Assembly: GCA_000824785.1 (NCBI GenBank)
Contig: CCNB01000007.1
Location: forward strand, 498,616 to 562,615
Origin: Mesorhizobium plurifarium
GTDB lineage: Bacteria > Pseudomonadota > Alphaproteobacteria > Rhizobiales > Rhizobiaceae
Reading direction: 5' to 3'
Length of the DNA: 64,000 nt
The position numbers and the translations under genes were made by a program. The stretch's first letter is position 1. The number at the start of each line of letters is the position of its first letter. The notes beneath the pieces were generated by a model. That model did not search any database, was not told the DNA's origin, and saw only the letters and a list, made by a program, of their open reading frames with translations. Shown here one piece after another: positions 44,811-53,807 of this stretch.

Positions 44811-45521
44811 TCAGGGCGTCGGCGCGAACAACGCGGCCAGCGTCTCGCGGCTACCCTTCAGAACGTTCAGATCGACATCGCCTTCGATGCCGTCGACGCG
44901 GCCCATATTATGATACTGCCAGTAGATCCAGTCGTTCTCGCGCGGCTTCATCGCCAGCGAACGCAGCCAGCGCTGACGGGTCATGATGCTGCCGGAATAG
45001 GTGTCGGCCGCTTCGTCGGTCAGATAGAAGATCGCCTGCTTGCCGAACGCCGCCTCGACCGGGCCGAGGAAAGCGGCAAGCTCGATATTCAACTGCTCGG
45101 GCGACGGACGCTGCGGGCAGTTGCCGCCGAATTCGATGTCGACCACGGGTGGCAAAAGCGGCTCGCCGCGTGGCACCACGGCGATAAAATTCCTCGCCTG
45201 GTCGGCGCCAGGGCGGCAGAAGGTGAAGAAGTGATAGGCGCCGACCGCCAGGCCGGCCGCGCGAGCCTCGCGCAGATTGGTCGCGAACAGGGTGTCGACA
45301 TGGGTGCCGCCTTCGGTCGCCTTGATGATGGCGAAGGCGACATCGTCGGCCGCCACGCGCGGCCAGTCGATCTTTCCCTGATGGTGGGAGACGTCGATGC
45401 CCCGGACCGGGAATTCCGCGCGGTCAGGTGAAAAGCCGCGGAACCAGAAATAGGCGCCTGCCACGACGGCACAGGCGACAACCACGCCGGCGAGGCCCCA
45501 GAAAACAATCCGCTTCCCCAA
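44811..45521 (-). CDS. GH25 family lysozyme (muramidase), membrane-anchored
   Basis: The 236-residue protein has an N-terminal helix (IVFWGLAGVVVACAVVAGAY) and a GH25 catalytic domain from about residue 38. Acidic residues lie in RGIDVSHHQGKIDW and PPVVDIEFGG, and the later DWIYWQYHNMG with DGIEGDVDLNV is typical. GH25 cleaves the MurNAc-GlcNAc bond of peptidoglycan. The anchor puts the domain in the periplasm. It ends 39 bp from the DMT transporter stop. Confidence 0.9.
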   Translation of the reverse strand: MGKRIVFWGLAGVVVACAVVAGAYFWFRGFSPDRAEFPVRGIDVSHHQGKIDWPRVAADDVAFAIIKATEGGTHVDTLFATNLREARAAGLAVGAYHFFTFCRPGADQARNFIAVVPRGEPLLPPVVDIEFGGNCPQRPSPEQLNIELAAFLGPVEAAFGKQAIFYLTDEAADTYSGSIMTRQRWLRSLAMKPRENDWIYWQYHNMGRVDGIEGDVDLNVLKGSRETLAALFAPTP

Positions 45522-45609
45522 GATCCGTCCCCCGTCGCAAGGTGCGCCGGACCAAGGAACCGGCGATGGCCTTTTTTCAGGCGGCCTGTTTCCGCCATCG
45601 GGCGAAGGC

Positions 45610-46089
45610 TTAGCCGCGCTCCTTCAGCAGCCGGCCCTTCTCGCGCGACCAGTCGCGCTGCTTTTCGGTCTCGCGCTTGTCATGCAATTTCTTGCCACGC
45701 GCAATCGCCAAGAGCAGCTTGGCGCGGCCACGGTCGTTGAAATAGATTTTCAGCGGCACCAGCGTCATGCCTTCGCGCTCGACGCTTTGCGAGAGTTTCG
45801 CCATCTCGCGCTTGGAGACCAGCAATTTGCGGCGGCGACGCGGCTCGTGGTTGAAGCGGTTGGCCTGCAGATATTCCGGCAGATAGGAATTGATCAGCCA
45901 GATCTCGCCGCCCTCGGCCGAGGCGTAGCTCTCTTGGATGTTGGCCTGGCCCTGGCGCAGCGACTTGACCTCGGTGCCGGTCAGCACCAGGCCGGTCTCG
46001 ATCGTGTCGAGCACCTCATAGGAGAAGCGCGCCTTGCGGTTTTCGGCGACCGTCCTGTTGTTGGGGTCGGCTTTCTTGGCTTGATTCAT
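45610..46089 (-). CDS. smpB: SsrA-binding protein SmpB
   Basis: The 159-residue protein binds tmRNA in ribosome rescue. It has the typical start [20 protein letters not shown], the core [20 protein letters not shown] and the C-terminal basic tail with [16 protein letters not shown]. It lies 25 bp after dapA, the usual alphaproteobacterial order. Confidence 0.96.
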   Translation of the reverse strand: MNQAKKADPNNRTVAENRKARFSYEVLDTIETGLVLTGTEVKSLRQGQANIQESYASAEGGEIWLINSYLPEYLQANRFNHEPRRRRKLLVSKREMAKLSQSVEREGMTLVPLKIYFNDRGRAKLLLAIARGKKLHDKRETEKQRDWSREKGRLLKERG

Positions 46090-46114
46090 AATGCGGAGAG
46101 GTGGCGCCTCATCC

Positions 46115-46996
46115 CTAATTTATCAAGCCGGCGTGCTTTAGCGCCGCGTCGATCTTCTCGGCGGTCGAGGGCTCGACCGTCACCAGCGGCGAGCGCACCA
46201 CGTTCTCGATCTTGCCGAGCTTCGACAGCGCGTATTTCGACCCCGAAACACCAGGCTCCATGAAGATCGCCTTGTGCAGCGGCAGGAGACGATCCTGCAG
46301 TTCGAGCGCCTTGGCGCTGTCGCCGGAAAGCGTGGCTTCCTGGAATTCGGCGCAGAGGCGCGGCGCGACATTCGAGGTGACCGAAATACAGCCGACGCCG
46401 CCATGGGCGTTGAAGCCAAGCGCGGAAGCATCCTCACCAGATAGCTGGATGAACTCCTTGCCGCAGGTCATGCGCTGCTCGGAGACGCGCTCCACCTTGC
46501 CGGTGGCATCCTTGACGCCGACGATATTCTTGAAGTCGTGCGCCAGGCGGCCCATCGTCTCGGGCATCATGTCGATCACCGAGCGCGGCGGGATGTTGTA
46601 GATGATGATCGGCAGCTTGGTCGCGCGGGCAACGGCGGCGAAATGCTCATAAAGGCCGCGCTGCGTGGGCTTGTTGTAGTAAGGCGTGACGACAAGGGCG
46701 GCATCGGCGCCGGCCTGTTCGGCATACTTCACCAGGCCGACCGCTTCCTCGGTGTTGTTGGAGCCCGCGCCGGCCACGACCGGCACCCTGCCCCTGGCCA
46801 CCTCGATGGCGACCTTCACGACATGGCGGTGCTCCTCATGCGAGAGCGTCGGCGACTCGCCGGTGGTGCCGACCGGGACGAGGCCCTTGGTGCCTTCGGC
46901 GATCTGCCATTCGACGAAAGCGCGAAAGGCTTTCTCGTCGAAGCGCCCGCTCTTTTCGAACGGTGTCACGAGCGCGGTGAGCGAGCCTCTCAGCAT
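46115..46996 (-). CDS. dapA: 4-hydroxy-tetrahydrodipicolinate synthase
   Basis: The 293-residue enzyme condenses pyruvate with aspartate semialdehyde in lysine/diaminopimelate synthesis. The Schiff-base lysine is in [11 protein letters not shown], the proton-relay tyrosine in [12 protein letters not shown] and the phosphate-binding GTTGESPTL near residue 44. The ATG at 46996 has GGAG upstream; a TTG three codons earlier is less likely. It is cotranscribed with smpB. Confidence 0.95.
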   Translation of the reverse strand: MLRGSLTALVTPFEKSGRFDEKAFRAFVEWQIAEGTKGLVPVGTTGESPTLSHEEHRHVVKVAIEVARGRVPVVAGAGSNNTEEAVGLVKYAEQAGADAALVVTPYYNKPTQRGLYEHFAAVARATKLPIIIYNIPPRSVIDMMPETMGRLAHDFKNIVGVKDATGKVERVSEQRMTCGKEFIQLSGEDASALGFNAHGGVGCISVTSNVAPRLCAEFQEATLSGDSAKALELQDRLLPLHKAIFMEPGVSGSKYALSKLGKIENVVRSPLVTVEPSTAEKIDAALKHAGLIN

Positions 46997-47273
46997 ATCG
47001 TCCAAACTCCTTGGAACTTCGTTTGTCTATGCATGTCGTTCCTTCCCGCCATCGGGCGACATGCATCGGTATCTTATTTGCGCGCCTTCTAACCGAAAGC
47101 GAAGCCGCGCACCATAGTCTCGACATGGTTCAGCGGCAAGGATCGCAATAGAGCCAGCGGGTGCAATTCGAACGGCCTCGATAACCTTTTGTTTACGAGC
47201 CCTTCACCACCTAAGTTTAGAGTCTGTTTAGGCTTTCAAGGCCGTACCCGCTGACGATGTGCTAGGATTGAAC

Positions 47274-49307
47274 ATGCCGACGAGGCGGCCTCATTTCTTC
47301 GCGCTTTTGGGCGCGATCGTCGCGCTGACGCCGACTATGGCGATCGGCGGCAGCGTCGATGCGCGCGTCACGGCCGCAATCCCGGTGCCCGATGCGCCGC
47401 AAGCGCCGGGCCAGGCGTCGACCGCTCCCGACATAGCGCAACTGAAGAGCGGGCTCGACGCGCTTGCCGCCAACAACATCGTCGGGGCACGCAATGCGCG
47501 CGACACGCTGCCCGCCACTTCGCTCGACCGGCACATCCTGGCGTGGGCGATCGCGCTCTATGGCGGCGACCAGGTGCCGAGCGGCGAGATTGCCGATGCC
47601 GCCAAGATGCTGCCCGGGTGGCCGGGCACGATCGCGTTGCGCAAGAACAGCGAGCGCGCGCTCTATCGCGAAAACCCTCCGCCGCAAGTGGTGGTGCAGG
47701 CCTTTGGCCGCAGCCAGCCGCTGACGCCGGAGGGCGTCATCATCCTTGCCCGCTCGCAGGTGGCGCTTGGCAACCAGGCGGCCGCCCGCGCGGTGCTGGT
47801 ACCGCTCTGGCGCAGCGAAAAGCTGGAAGCCAAGGACGAGAACGCCATCATCAAGGAATTCGGCACGCTGATTCCGGCGGCCGACCATCGCTACCGTATG
47901 GAGCGCATGTTCTACGCCAACCGGCCGTCTTCGGCGCTGCGGGTCGCCGGGCTCGCCGGCGCGCAGCCGCTGGCGGATGCGTGGGCGGCCGCCGACAAGG
48001 GCGACAAGAACGCCGCCAGGCTGTTGAAGGCGGTGCCCGCGGCGCAGCGCTCGGCCGGCTATTTCTTCGCCGAGGCGGAGTATCTGCGCAAGCAGCAGAA
48101 ATTCGCCGATGCGGCGACCGTCGTGATGAAGGCGCCGACGGACCGCGATTCGCTGGTCGATCCCGATGCCTGGTGGGTCGAGCGCCGCGTGCTGTCGCGC
48201 GAGCTGGTCGACCAGGGCGACATGAAGACCGCCTACAAGATCGTCTCCATGCATGCGGCCGAAAGCCCGGCCAATGCCGCCGAAGCCGAATTCCACGCCG
48301 GCTGGTACGCGCTGCGCGGCCTCAACGATCCGGCGGCCGCGGCCATCCACTTCAAGCGCATCGCCGAGCTCGCGCAGGGACCAGTGTCGCTGTCGCGCGC
48401 CTATTACTGGCTCGGCCGCGCGGCGGAAGTGGGCGGCCCGGGCAGCGCCAAGGATTATTTCACGCGCGCGGCCAGCTACGGCACGACCTTCTACGGCCAG
48501 CTCGCCGGCGAGCGCGTGGGCTTGAGGACGCTCAACATCGTCTATCCGAAACCGAGCGCGGCCGACCGCCAGAGCTTCGAGGGCCGCGAGGCGGTGAACG
48601 CGATCAAGCGGCTGCAGGAGGCGGGCTATGACCGCTACGCCGAAACGCTCTACCGCGACCTTGCCGGGCAGCTGACCAGCCCGGGCGAACTGGCGCTGCT
48701 TGCGGTGCTGGCCGAAAAGCAGGGCAACCATTTCATGGCGCTGAAGGTCGGCAAGATCGCCGCCCAGCGCGGCATCGACGTCGGCGCGCTGTCGCATCCG
48801 CTGGGCGTCATTCCCGATTCGGCCAATATCTCGGGGTCCGGCAAGGCGCTTGCCTATGCCATCGCCCGACAGGAAAGCGAGTTCAACGTCGGCGCCGTCT
48901 CCAGCGCCGGAGCGCGCGGCCTGCTGCAATTGATGCCAGCCACCGCCAAGCAGTTGGCTAAGAAGGCCGGCATGAGTTTCTCGCAGGCGCGGCTGACGAG
49001 CGATGCCGGCTACAACGCGACGCTGGGCTCGGCTTTCCTCGGCGAGCAGCTCGACCGCTTCGGCGGCTCCTATGTGCTGACCTTCGCCGGCTACAATGCC
49101 GGCCCGAACCGCGCCGCCCAGTGGGTGGCGAAGTACGGCGACCCGCGCGGCAAGGACGTGGACGCCGTCGTCGACTGGATCGAGCGGATTCCCTACACGG
49201 AAACAAGAAGTTACGTGCAACGCGTGATGGAGAATTACGAGGTCTACAAGATGCGTATTTCGGGAAAATACGACATCGTGGGGGACCTCGTGAACGGACG
49301 GAGCTGA
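47274..49307 (+). CDS. slt: Soluble lytic murein transglycosylase
   Basis: The protein of about 677 residues has a signal peptide (FFALLGAIVALTPTMAIGG), a long helical TPR-like superhelix up to about residue 510, and a C-terminal SLT domain. The catalytic glutamate is in AIARQESEFNVGAV, followed by GLLQLMPATAKQLA and TFAGYNAGPNRA. It cleaves peptidoglycan with anhydro-ring formation. The GTG at 47259 is an alternative start. Antisense reading frames cover it, but they have no start signal. Confidence 0.93.
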   Translation: MPTRRPHFFALLGAIVALTPTMAIGGSVDARVTAAIPVPDAPQAPGQASTAPDIAQLKSGLDALAANNIVGARNARDTLPATSLDRHILAWAIALYGGDQVPSGEIADAAKMLPGWPGTIALRKNSERALYRENPPPQVVVQAFGRSQPLTPEGVIILARSQVALGNQAAARAVLVPLWRSEKLEAKDENAIIKEFGTLIPAADHRYRMERMFYANRPSSALRVAGLAGAQPLADAWAAADKGDKNAARLLKAVPAAQRSAGYFFAEAEYLRKQQKFADAATVVMKAPTDRDSLVDPDAWWVERRVLSRELVDQGDMKTAYKIVSMHAAESPANAAEAEFHAGWYALRGLNDPAAAAIHFKRIAELAQGPVSLSRAYYWLGRAAEVGGPGSAKDYFTRAASYGTTFYGQLAGERVGLRTLNIVYPKPSAADRQSFEGREAVNAIKRLQEAGYDRYAETLYRDLAGQLTSPGELALLAVLAEKQGNHFMALKVGKIAAQRGIDVGALSHPLGVIPDSANISGSGKALAYAIARQESEFNVGAVSSAGARGLLQLMPATAKQLAKKAGMSFSQARLTSDAGYNATLGSAFLGEQLDRFGGSYVLTFAGYNAGPNRAAQWVAKYGDPRGKDVDAVVDWIERIPYTETRSYVQRVMENYEVYKMRISGKYDIVGDLVNGRS

Positions 49308-49310
49308 GCG

Positions 49311-49345
49311 CTTTTCCTTCTCCCCTTGTGGGAGAAGGGAAGAGT
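49311..49345. repeat. Short hairpin after slt, intergenic repeat type
   Basis: CCTTCTCCCCTTGTGGGAGAAGG folds as a hairpin immediately after the slt stop. Similar CTTCTCCC-type elements are frequent in rhizobial intergenic DNA. It could be a terminator; no long T-run follows. Confidence 0.5.
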
Positions 49346-49406
49346 GTTTGACGATCCCCACTCTCGCCTGTAGCTGTCGGCCACCCCCAGCGAGGACAGC
49401 ACTCCG

Positions 49407-50306
49407 ATGGCGAGCGACGAAGGCTTTTCCGATTTCTTCTACGCGGCACCCGACGGCCTGAAGCTGCATGCCCGGCTCTACGGCAAGGCGAATGCCGAGG
49501 GTTGGCCGGTCGTCTGCCTGCCCGGCCTTACCCGCAATGCTCGCGATTTCCACGAGTTGGCCCTTTACCTTTCCAACAAGGCCAGGAACCCGCGCAAGGT
49601 CATCGCCTTCGACTATCGCGGTCGCGGGCAATCGGACCACGATCCCGATATCGGCCATTATAATGTCGGGGTCGAAGCCGGCGATGTGCTTGCCGGGCTA
49701 TCTGCGCTCGGCATCGAGCAGGCCGCCTTCATCGGCACCTCACGCGGCGGGCTGATCATCCATGTGCTCGGGGCGTTGAAGCCCGCCGCACTGAAAGCCA
49801 TCGTGCTGAACGACATCGGCCCGGTGATCGAGGCGGAGGGCCTCGCCCATATCCGCGCTTATCTCGACCGTGCGCCAAAACCGAAAACATTCGCCGAGGC
49901 GGTGGATGCCCAGCGCCGCGTGCATGGCGCCGACTTTCCGGCGCTCACCGACGCCGACTGGGCGCGAATGGTCCGGGCAATCTGCCGCGAGACGGAGGCC
50001 GGCTGGGTGCCGGATTTCGACCCGGCCCTGGTCGACACGCTGGCCGGCATCGATTTCAGCAAGCCGCTGCCGGACCTGTGGCCGCAGTTCGACGCGCTTG
50101 CCGCCATTCCGCTGCTTGCCATTCGCGGCGCAAACTCGAGACTGCTTTCCACGGCGACGCTTAACGACATGCAGAAGCGGCATCCCGGCATGGAATCGAT
50201 CACCGCCGAAGGCCAGGGCCACGCACCCTTCCTCGAAGCCGGCGACTTGCCGGAGGGGATCGCCGCATTTCTCGATCGAGAAGAAAATCAAGTCAAACAA
50301 AAGTAA
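49407..50306 (+). CDS. Alpha/beta hydrolase
   Basis: The 299-residue protein has the alpha/beta-hydrolase landmarks: VVCLPGLTRNARDF oxyanion region near residue 33, DYRGRGQSDHDPD, nucleophile elbow GTSRGG at about 112-117, and the late histidine in EGQGHAPFLEAGD. The substrate may be an ester or lactone, but sequence does not say. GAGGACAGC precedes the ATG. It is the last gene before the integrase, which is convergent to it. Confidence 0.88.
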   Translation: MASDEGFSDFFYAAPDGLKLHARLYGKANAEGWPVVCLPGLTRNARDFHELALYLSNKARNPRKVIAFDYRGRGQSDHDPDIGHYNVGVEAGDVLAGLSALGIEQAAFIGTSRGGLIIHVLGALKPAALKAIVLNDIGPVIEAEGLAHIRAYLDRAPKPKTFAEAVDAQRRVHGADFPALTDADWARMVRAICRETEAGWVPDFDPALVDTLAGIDFSKPLPDLWPQFDALAAIPLLAIRGANSRLLSTATLNDMQKRHPGMESITAEGQGHAPFLEAGDLPEGIAAFLDREENQVKQK

Positions 50307-50383
50307 AGCTCGAGACTATATCGGCCTCGAGCTTTATCACGAAATATAGATTTTTATCCGTCGGCGAGGCCGATCCGACCGGC

Positions 50384-51460
50384 CTATTCGCCTTTCGAGC
50401 GTTTGCGGGACGTCTTGACCGGTTCCGCCCCTTTCGCTTTCCGAGACGATGGGGCGGAGGTCGGCGTGGTGAGGGGCGACGCGAACACGGAGTTCTCCGC
50501 CGACCGCGGCGAGGCTTCATCGCCGCGCGGCTTTTCCAGAACGACGACGCAGCCATCGAGATCGTTGGTGGCCAGATGCGCGTAACGCATGGTCATCGAC
50601 AATGTCTGGTGGCCCAGCCACATCTGGACGCGCCTTATGTCGATACCGCCCTGGACGAGACGCGAAGCGCAAGTGTGGCGCAGGATGTGCGGCACTACCT
50701 GTTCATCGGCGCCGAGACCGACTTCCGCCTTCGCTTCGTTCCAGATCCCGCGGTACTGCGCCTGCGTCAGCTTGGTGAACGGGCCCTTCGGCCGGCGCCC
50801 TTCCGTGTTCGGCGGAAGCTTGATGACGTCCTTGACGCGTTCGGTCATCGGAATGGTGCGGCTGCGCCCGGATTTGGTGATCCAGAAGGAGACCCGGTGT
50901 TCCTGGATATCGTTCCAGATCAGGCCGAGCGCCTCGCCGAGACGGCAGCCGGTGTCGACAAGGAAGACGGAAAGCCGGTAGGCATCCTCGCTGCGGCTCC
51001 TGATCGCCGCGAACAGCCTGGCTTCTTCGTCCCTTTCGAGGAAACGAATCCGTCCCGCCCGCTCCTTCTGGCGGCGGAACTCGGGCAGGCTGTGGATATC
51101 TCCCATCTTATGCGCCTTACGCAGCAATTTGCTGAGGGCAGCCATCTTGCGATTGATGGTTGCATTGCTGTTGCCGCGCTGGCGCAATGTACCGATAAGA
51201 TTGTCCAGGGTGTTCTGGTCAAAGGTGCTGAAACGTTCTCCGAGCAGGATCTCGTCTATTTCACCGATGAAAGAGCTGACATTGTATTTATGCCGCCCAT
51301 CATCCCAGAGTATATCTCGATAAGCTGCAAAAAGCTCCCCGATCCGATACGATTTTACTTCTCTAATCTTGTTGTAGGTGTACCGAAAGTTCGAATTCTG
51401 AGAAGAAAATACCGCAAAATGACCAGAGGGCTCACCCTCTTGAACCGCTTCGTTCGACAT
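50384..51460 (-). CDS. Tyrosine recombinase (phage-type integrase)
   Basis: The 358-residue protein has an N-terminal SAM-like DNA-binding domain (about 60-140) and a catalytic domain with all key residues: Arg173 (TGCRLGEAL), Lys196 (ITKSGRSRT), His258-x2-Arg261 (HILRHTCAS), His284 (WLGHQTL) and Tyr293 (MRYAHL). It should cut and rejoin DNA at specific sites. The frame also has a TTG at 51580, but AGGGGGTG precedes the ATG at 51460. The N-terminal quarter is visibly AT-richer than the neighbours. No other mobile-element gene is adjacent, so it is a solo integrase or a remnant of an island. Confidence 0.9.
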   Translation of the reverse strand: MSNEAVQEGEPSGHFAVFSSQNSNFRYTYNKIREVKSYRIGELFAAYRDILWDDGRHKYNVSSFIGEIDEILLGERFSTFDQNTLDNLIGTLRQRGNSNATINRKMAALSKLLRKAHKMGDIHSLPEFRRQKERAGRIRFLERDEEARLFAAIRSRSEDAYRLSVFLVDTGCRLGEALGLIWNDIQEHRVSFWITKSGRSRTIPMTERVKDVIKLPPNTEGRRPKGPFTKLTQAQYRGIWNEAKAEVGLGADEQVVPHILRHTCASRLVQGGIDIRRVQMWLGHQTLSMTMRYAHLATNDLDGCVVVLEKPRGDEASPRSAENSVFASPLTTPTSAPSSRKAKGAEPVKTSRKRSKGE

Positions 51461-51649
51461 TTTAGCCACACCCCCTGTGGTTAAGGGACCAGCCCTAACC
51501 GCTTGGGAGTGTCCTTTCAAGAGTTTTCGAATCTTGTCGACGACCTCATCCGCTGGTCGCGGAACCCACAGATCGCTCAACAGACCCGATCAGCTTAGCG
51601 TTTCACCCCCATCCTTTCGTTTGAATTGCCGCAGTCGCGAAAACAAAAA

Positions 51650-51677
51650 CGGCCCGGGCGTGGAAGCGCCCGGGCCG
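51650..51677 (-). terminator. Rho-independent terminator of the minus-strand porin gene
   Basis: CGGCCCGGGCG (51650-51660) pairs exactly with CGCCCGGGCCG (51667-51677) around a six-base loop. On the minus strand the stem is followed by TTTTTGTTTTC, a clear T-tract. It lies 25 bp after the porin stop. Confidence 0.92.
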
Positions 51678-51702
51678 GATTTTACCTGTAGGGTTCCAGC
51701 CC

Positions 51703-52869
51703 TTAGAAGTCGCGCTGGAAGCGGATGATACCGCCCCAGTTGTTCTTCTTTTCGGCATGTGCCCAGGCGTAGCCATATGCAGGGATATCGCCGACATGCT
51801 GATAGTCAACTTCAGCCGTGACGGTGAAGCCAGGAACCACAGTGTAGGCAATGTTTGCCGCCACGCCGGCATTCTTCCAGTCGTCATACGACAGCTGGAC
51901 GTTGAACGAGGTCTTCTCGTTGAACTTGTAGGTACCACCGCCCCACACAGCCCAGTTGCCGCCCCAGATTTTGTACATGCCGCGACCGAAAGCATCGACA
52001 ACATTTGCAGGGTCGTTGAGATTGTCGTCAGTGCCATAGCCGCCCATAACCCACAGCGACAGAGCATCGTTGACATTTACATCCAAGCGGACCTTGCCAA
52101 CGACTTCTTCGTAGTTGCTGTCATAAGCAACGACGCCAGCGATCGAGCCCCAGCCCTGCGTCCACTTCACGCCGCCGACGACATGCGGAACGTAGCTGTC
52201 GATCGTGCCGACATTGCCGTAGCCTTCTTCGAGCGAGACCACCGCCGAGAAGCCGTTGCCAGCGTCGAAATAGTACTGCACGACGTTGGTGTCGAAACCG
52301 CCGTAAGGAACCAGCGTATCCTGGATCACGTTGCCGGCATAGCCGATGAACGTATCGAAGGCCGATTCGTCCTTACCAACACGGAGACCACCGAGCTGGA
52401 TCCAAGCAAAGTTCAGCGAGACACCCGAGTTGTAGGCGCCGGAGTTGTACGATTCGGTGAACGGATTGTAGCTGGCGCGACCGCTGCTGCGCGTGTTGCC
52501 GAAGTTGAAGCGCGTTTCGGTATAGGTCTTCAACGTGCCGAGCTCGGTTTCCTGACCGGTCCAGGTCTTCAGCGTGAAGCGGGCGTTCTTCTTCCAGGTG
52601 CCCTGGTCCTTGCCGCTCTGGACGTCGGTCGCACGAGCGCCGTCGAACGAGCCGATATCACCAAAGCCCGCATCATAGCGGACATAGCCGCCGATGCGCA
52701 GGCAGGTCTCGGTGCCCGGGATGTAGAAGTAGCCGGCGCCGTAGACGTCGCAAATCTTGACGTATTCGGCCGGTTCCGGTTCGGCGACGGTCACCGCGTC
52801 GGCGGCGCGAGCACCGGAAACTGCGATCAGGGCCGCAGCTGAGCCGAGAAGAAGGCTCTTGATGTTCAT
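51703..52869 (-). CDS. Outer-membrane porin, Omp2/Porin_2 family (copy A)
   Basis: The 388-residue outer-membrane protein has a signal peptide (NIKSLLLGSAAALIAVSGARA) and the Omp2-type N-terminus with CDVYGAGYFYIPGTETCLRI, whose two cysteines are typical of rhizobial and Brucella porins. It ends in the beta-barrel signature IIRFQRDF, with terminal Phe. It forms trimeric diffusion channels. A GGAGGTC ribosome site precedes the ATG at 52869. It is divergent from a near-relative at 53683, with which it shares an exact 142-bp start region, and it has its own terminator. Confidence 0.93.
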   Translation of the reverse strand: MNIKSLLLGSAAALIAVSGARAADAVTVAEPEPAEYVKICDVYGAGYFYIPGTETCLRIGGYVRYDAGFGDIGSFDGARATDVQSGKDQGTWKKNARFTLKTWTGQETELGTLKTYTETRFNFGNTRSSGRASYNPFTESYNSGAYNSGVSLNFAWIQLGGLRVGKDESAFDTFIGYAGNVIQDTLVPYGGFDTNVVQYYFDAGNGFSAVVSLEEGYGNVGTIDSYVPHVVGGVKWTQGWGSIAGVVAYDSNYEEVVGKVRLDVNVNDALSLWVMGGYGTDDNLNDPANVVDAFGRGMYKIWGGNWAVWGGGTYKFNEKTSFNVQLSYDDWKNAGVAANIAYTVVPGFTVTAEVDYQHVGDIPAYGYAWAHAEKKNNWGGIIRFQRDF

Positions 52870-52886
52870 TTTCTGACCTCCAGTCA
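52745..52886 (-). repeat. 142-bp perfect inverted repeat, left copy (porin 5' end)
   Basis: Read on the minus strand from 52886 (TGACTGGAGGTCAG...) to 52745 (...TTTGCGACGT), this is identical to 53666-53807 on the plus strand. It covers the ribosome site, start codon, signal peptide and the first 40 or so codons. Confidence 0.93.
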
Positions 52887-53254
52887 AAAGTTAAAAAACG
52901 GGTCTGGGTATTTTTTGCTGAAGGACAGCGTTCCCTGCCCCATCCCCACTACCGAAAAAGATGCGCACCGCGCCGCTCCTTCGAAGCTGACATTACCCAT
53001 GAGCCGGCGCCGTTCAACCACGATCGTGTCGCCGCGAGGGCTGTCCGGACGCTATCGCCGGGCGTTGTTGCACAAATGACACGATTTGGCCTCACTCAGA
53101 AAGCTCTCGTTAACCATCGAGCCCCTCGAGGCCTGAATCCGGGCGAATCCGGCAATAGGTCGACGGAATTACGGCGCGCCGGCGAGTCGGCCGCCCACCG
53201 GTTGCCGCAGAATCGCCTTGCGAGGAGGTTTGTCGCGCGCCACGCGGGGGAAGA
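52887..53254. other. 368-bp region between the minus-strand porin and tRNA-Ser
   Basis: I see no gene. The promoter of the minus-strand porin must lie in its left part. A minus-strand frame at 53096-53380 overlaps the tRNA and has no start signal, so it is not called. Confidence 0.4.
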
Positions 53255-53345
53255 TGGCGGAGAGGATGGGATTCGAACCCACGAGAAGCTTTTGACCTCT
53301 ACTCCCTTAGCAGGGGAGCGCCTTCGACCACTCGGCCACCTCTCC
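53255..53345 (-). tRNA. tRNA-Ser (GCT)
   Basis: On the minus strand the 91-nt sequence starts GGAGAGGTGGCCGAGTGGTC and closes with CCTCTCC, a G discriminator and an encoded CCA. The acceptor pairs GGAGAGG/CCTCTCC exactly. The anticodon stem CTCCC/GGGAG holds the loop CTGCTAA with anticodon GCT. A long variable arm (serine class) and the T-loop TTCGAAT are present. It sits between the two divergent porins. Confidence 0.96.
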
Positions 53346-53665
53346 GTCGCGCCGCTGGATAAAGAAAAGCGTGGGCACAATCAACAAGCCGGCGCCATAA
53401 TCGCCGAAAAATCCTTCGACCGGCCGCTGCGACAGCGGGGGCCGTACCGGCATGACATCGGATCATGGGCGGCGAATCGGGACTTGCGCAGCCTTTTCGA
53501 GCCAAGCCTGGGCGACTTCATTCAAACTCCGTCGCACATCGGCAAACGGACGCGCAGTCGCCTGAGCAAATACCTTTGGCTTCGCTGCCTAAGGCGAAAA
53601 AGAAAGCAATAATAAAGCATTGATAGCGATTTCGATCGAGGACACCTATCGCTTCCGTTCGATTC
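53346..53665. other. 320-bp region between tRNA-Ser and the plus-strand porin
   Basis: I see no gene, terminator or strong repeat. It should contain promoters for the tRNA (left part, minus strand) and for the porin at 53683 (right part). An open frame through the region (53076-53612) lacks a ribosome site and reads through the tRNA. Confidence 0.4.
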
Positions 53666-53807
53666 TGACTGGAGGTCAGAAAATGAACATCAAGAGCCTT
53701 CTTCTCGGCTCAGCTGCGGCCCTGATCGCAGTTTCCGGTGCTCGCGCCGCCGACGCGGTGACCGTCGCCGAACCGGAACCGGCCGAATACGTCAAGATTT
53801 GCGACGT
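53666..53807 (+). repeat. 142-bp perfect inverted repeat, right copy (porin 5' end)
   Basis: Identical to the minus strand of 52745-52886, as described there. Identity begins at TGACTGGAGG and ends at GCGACGT; outside these points the two porins diverge (next codons differ). The repeats flank 779 bp containing tRNA-Ser. Confidence 0.93.

Noticed and set aside
45530..45609. Terminator after smpB
   Set aside because: A GGCGG/CCGCC stem is present but is followed by mixed bases, not a T-run in the smpB direction.
47262..49658. 798-codon open frame antisense to slt
   Set aside because: High GC removes stop codons from antisense frames. The translation has no domain, is Arg/Gly/Ala-rich, and no ribosome site precedes it; slt on the plus strand has complete family motifs.
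51461..51580. Upstream extension of the integrase frame to a TTG
   Set aside because: An ATG at 51460 with AGGGGGTG in front is a better start; the extra 40 residues show no domain.
53255..53345. tRNA-Ser as attachment site for the integrase at 50384
   Set aside because: I found no second copy of the tRNA 3' end near the integrase, and a porin gene with its own terminator separates them.
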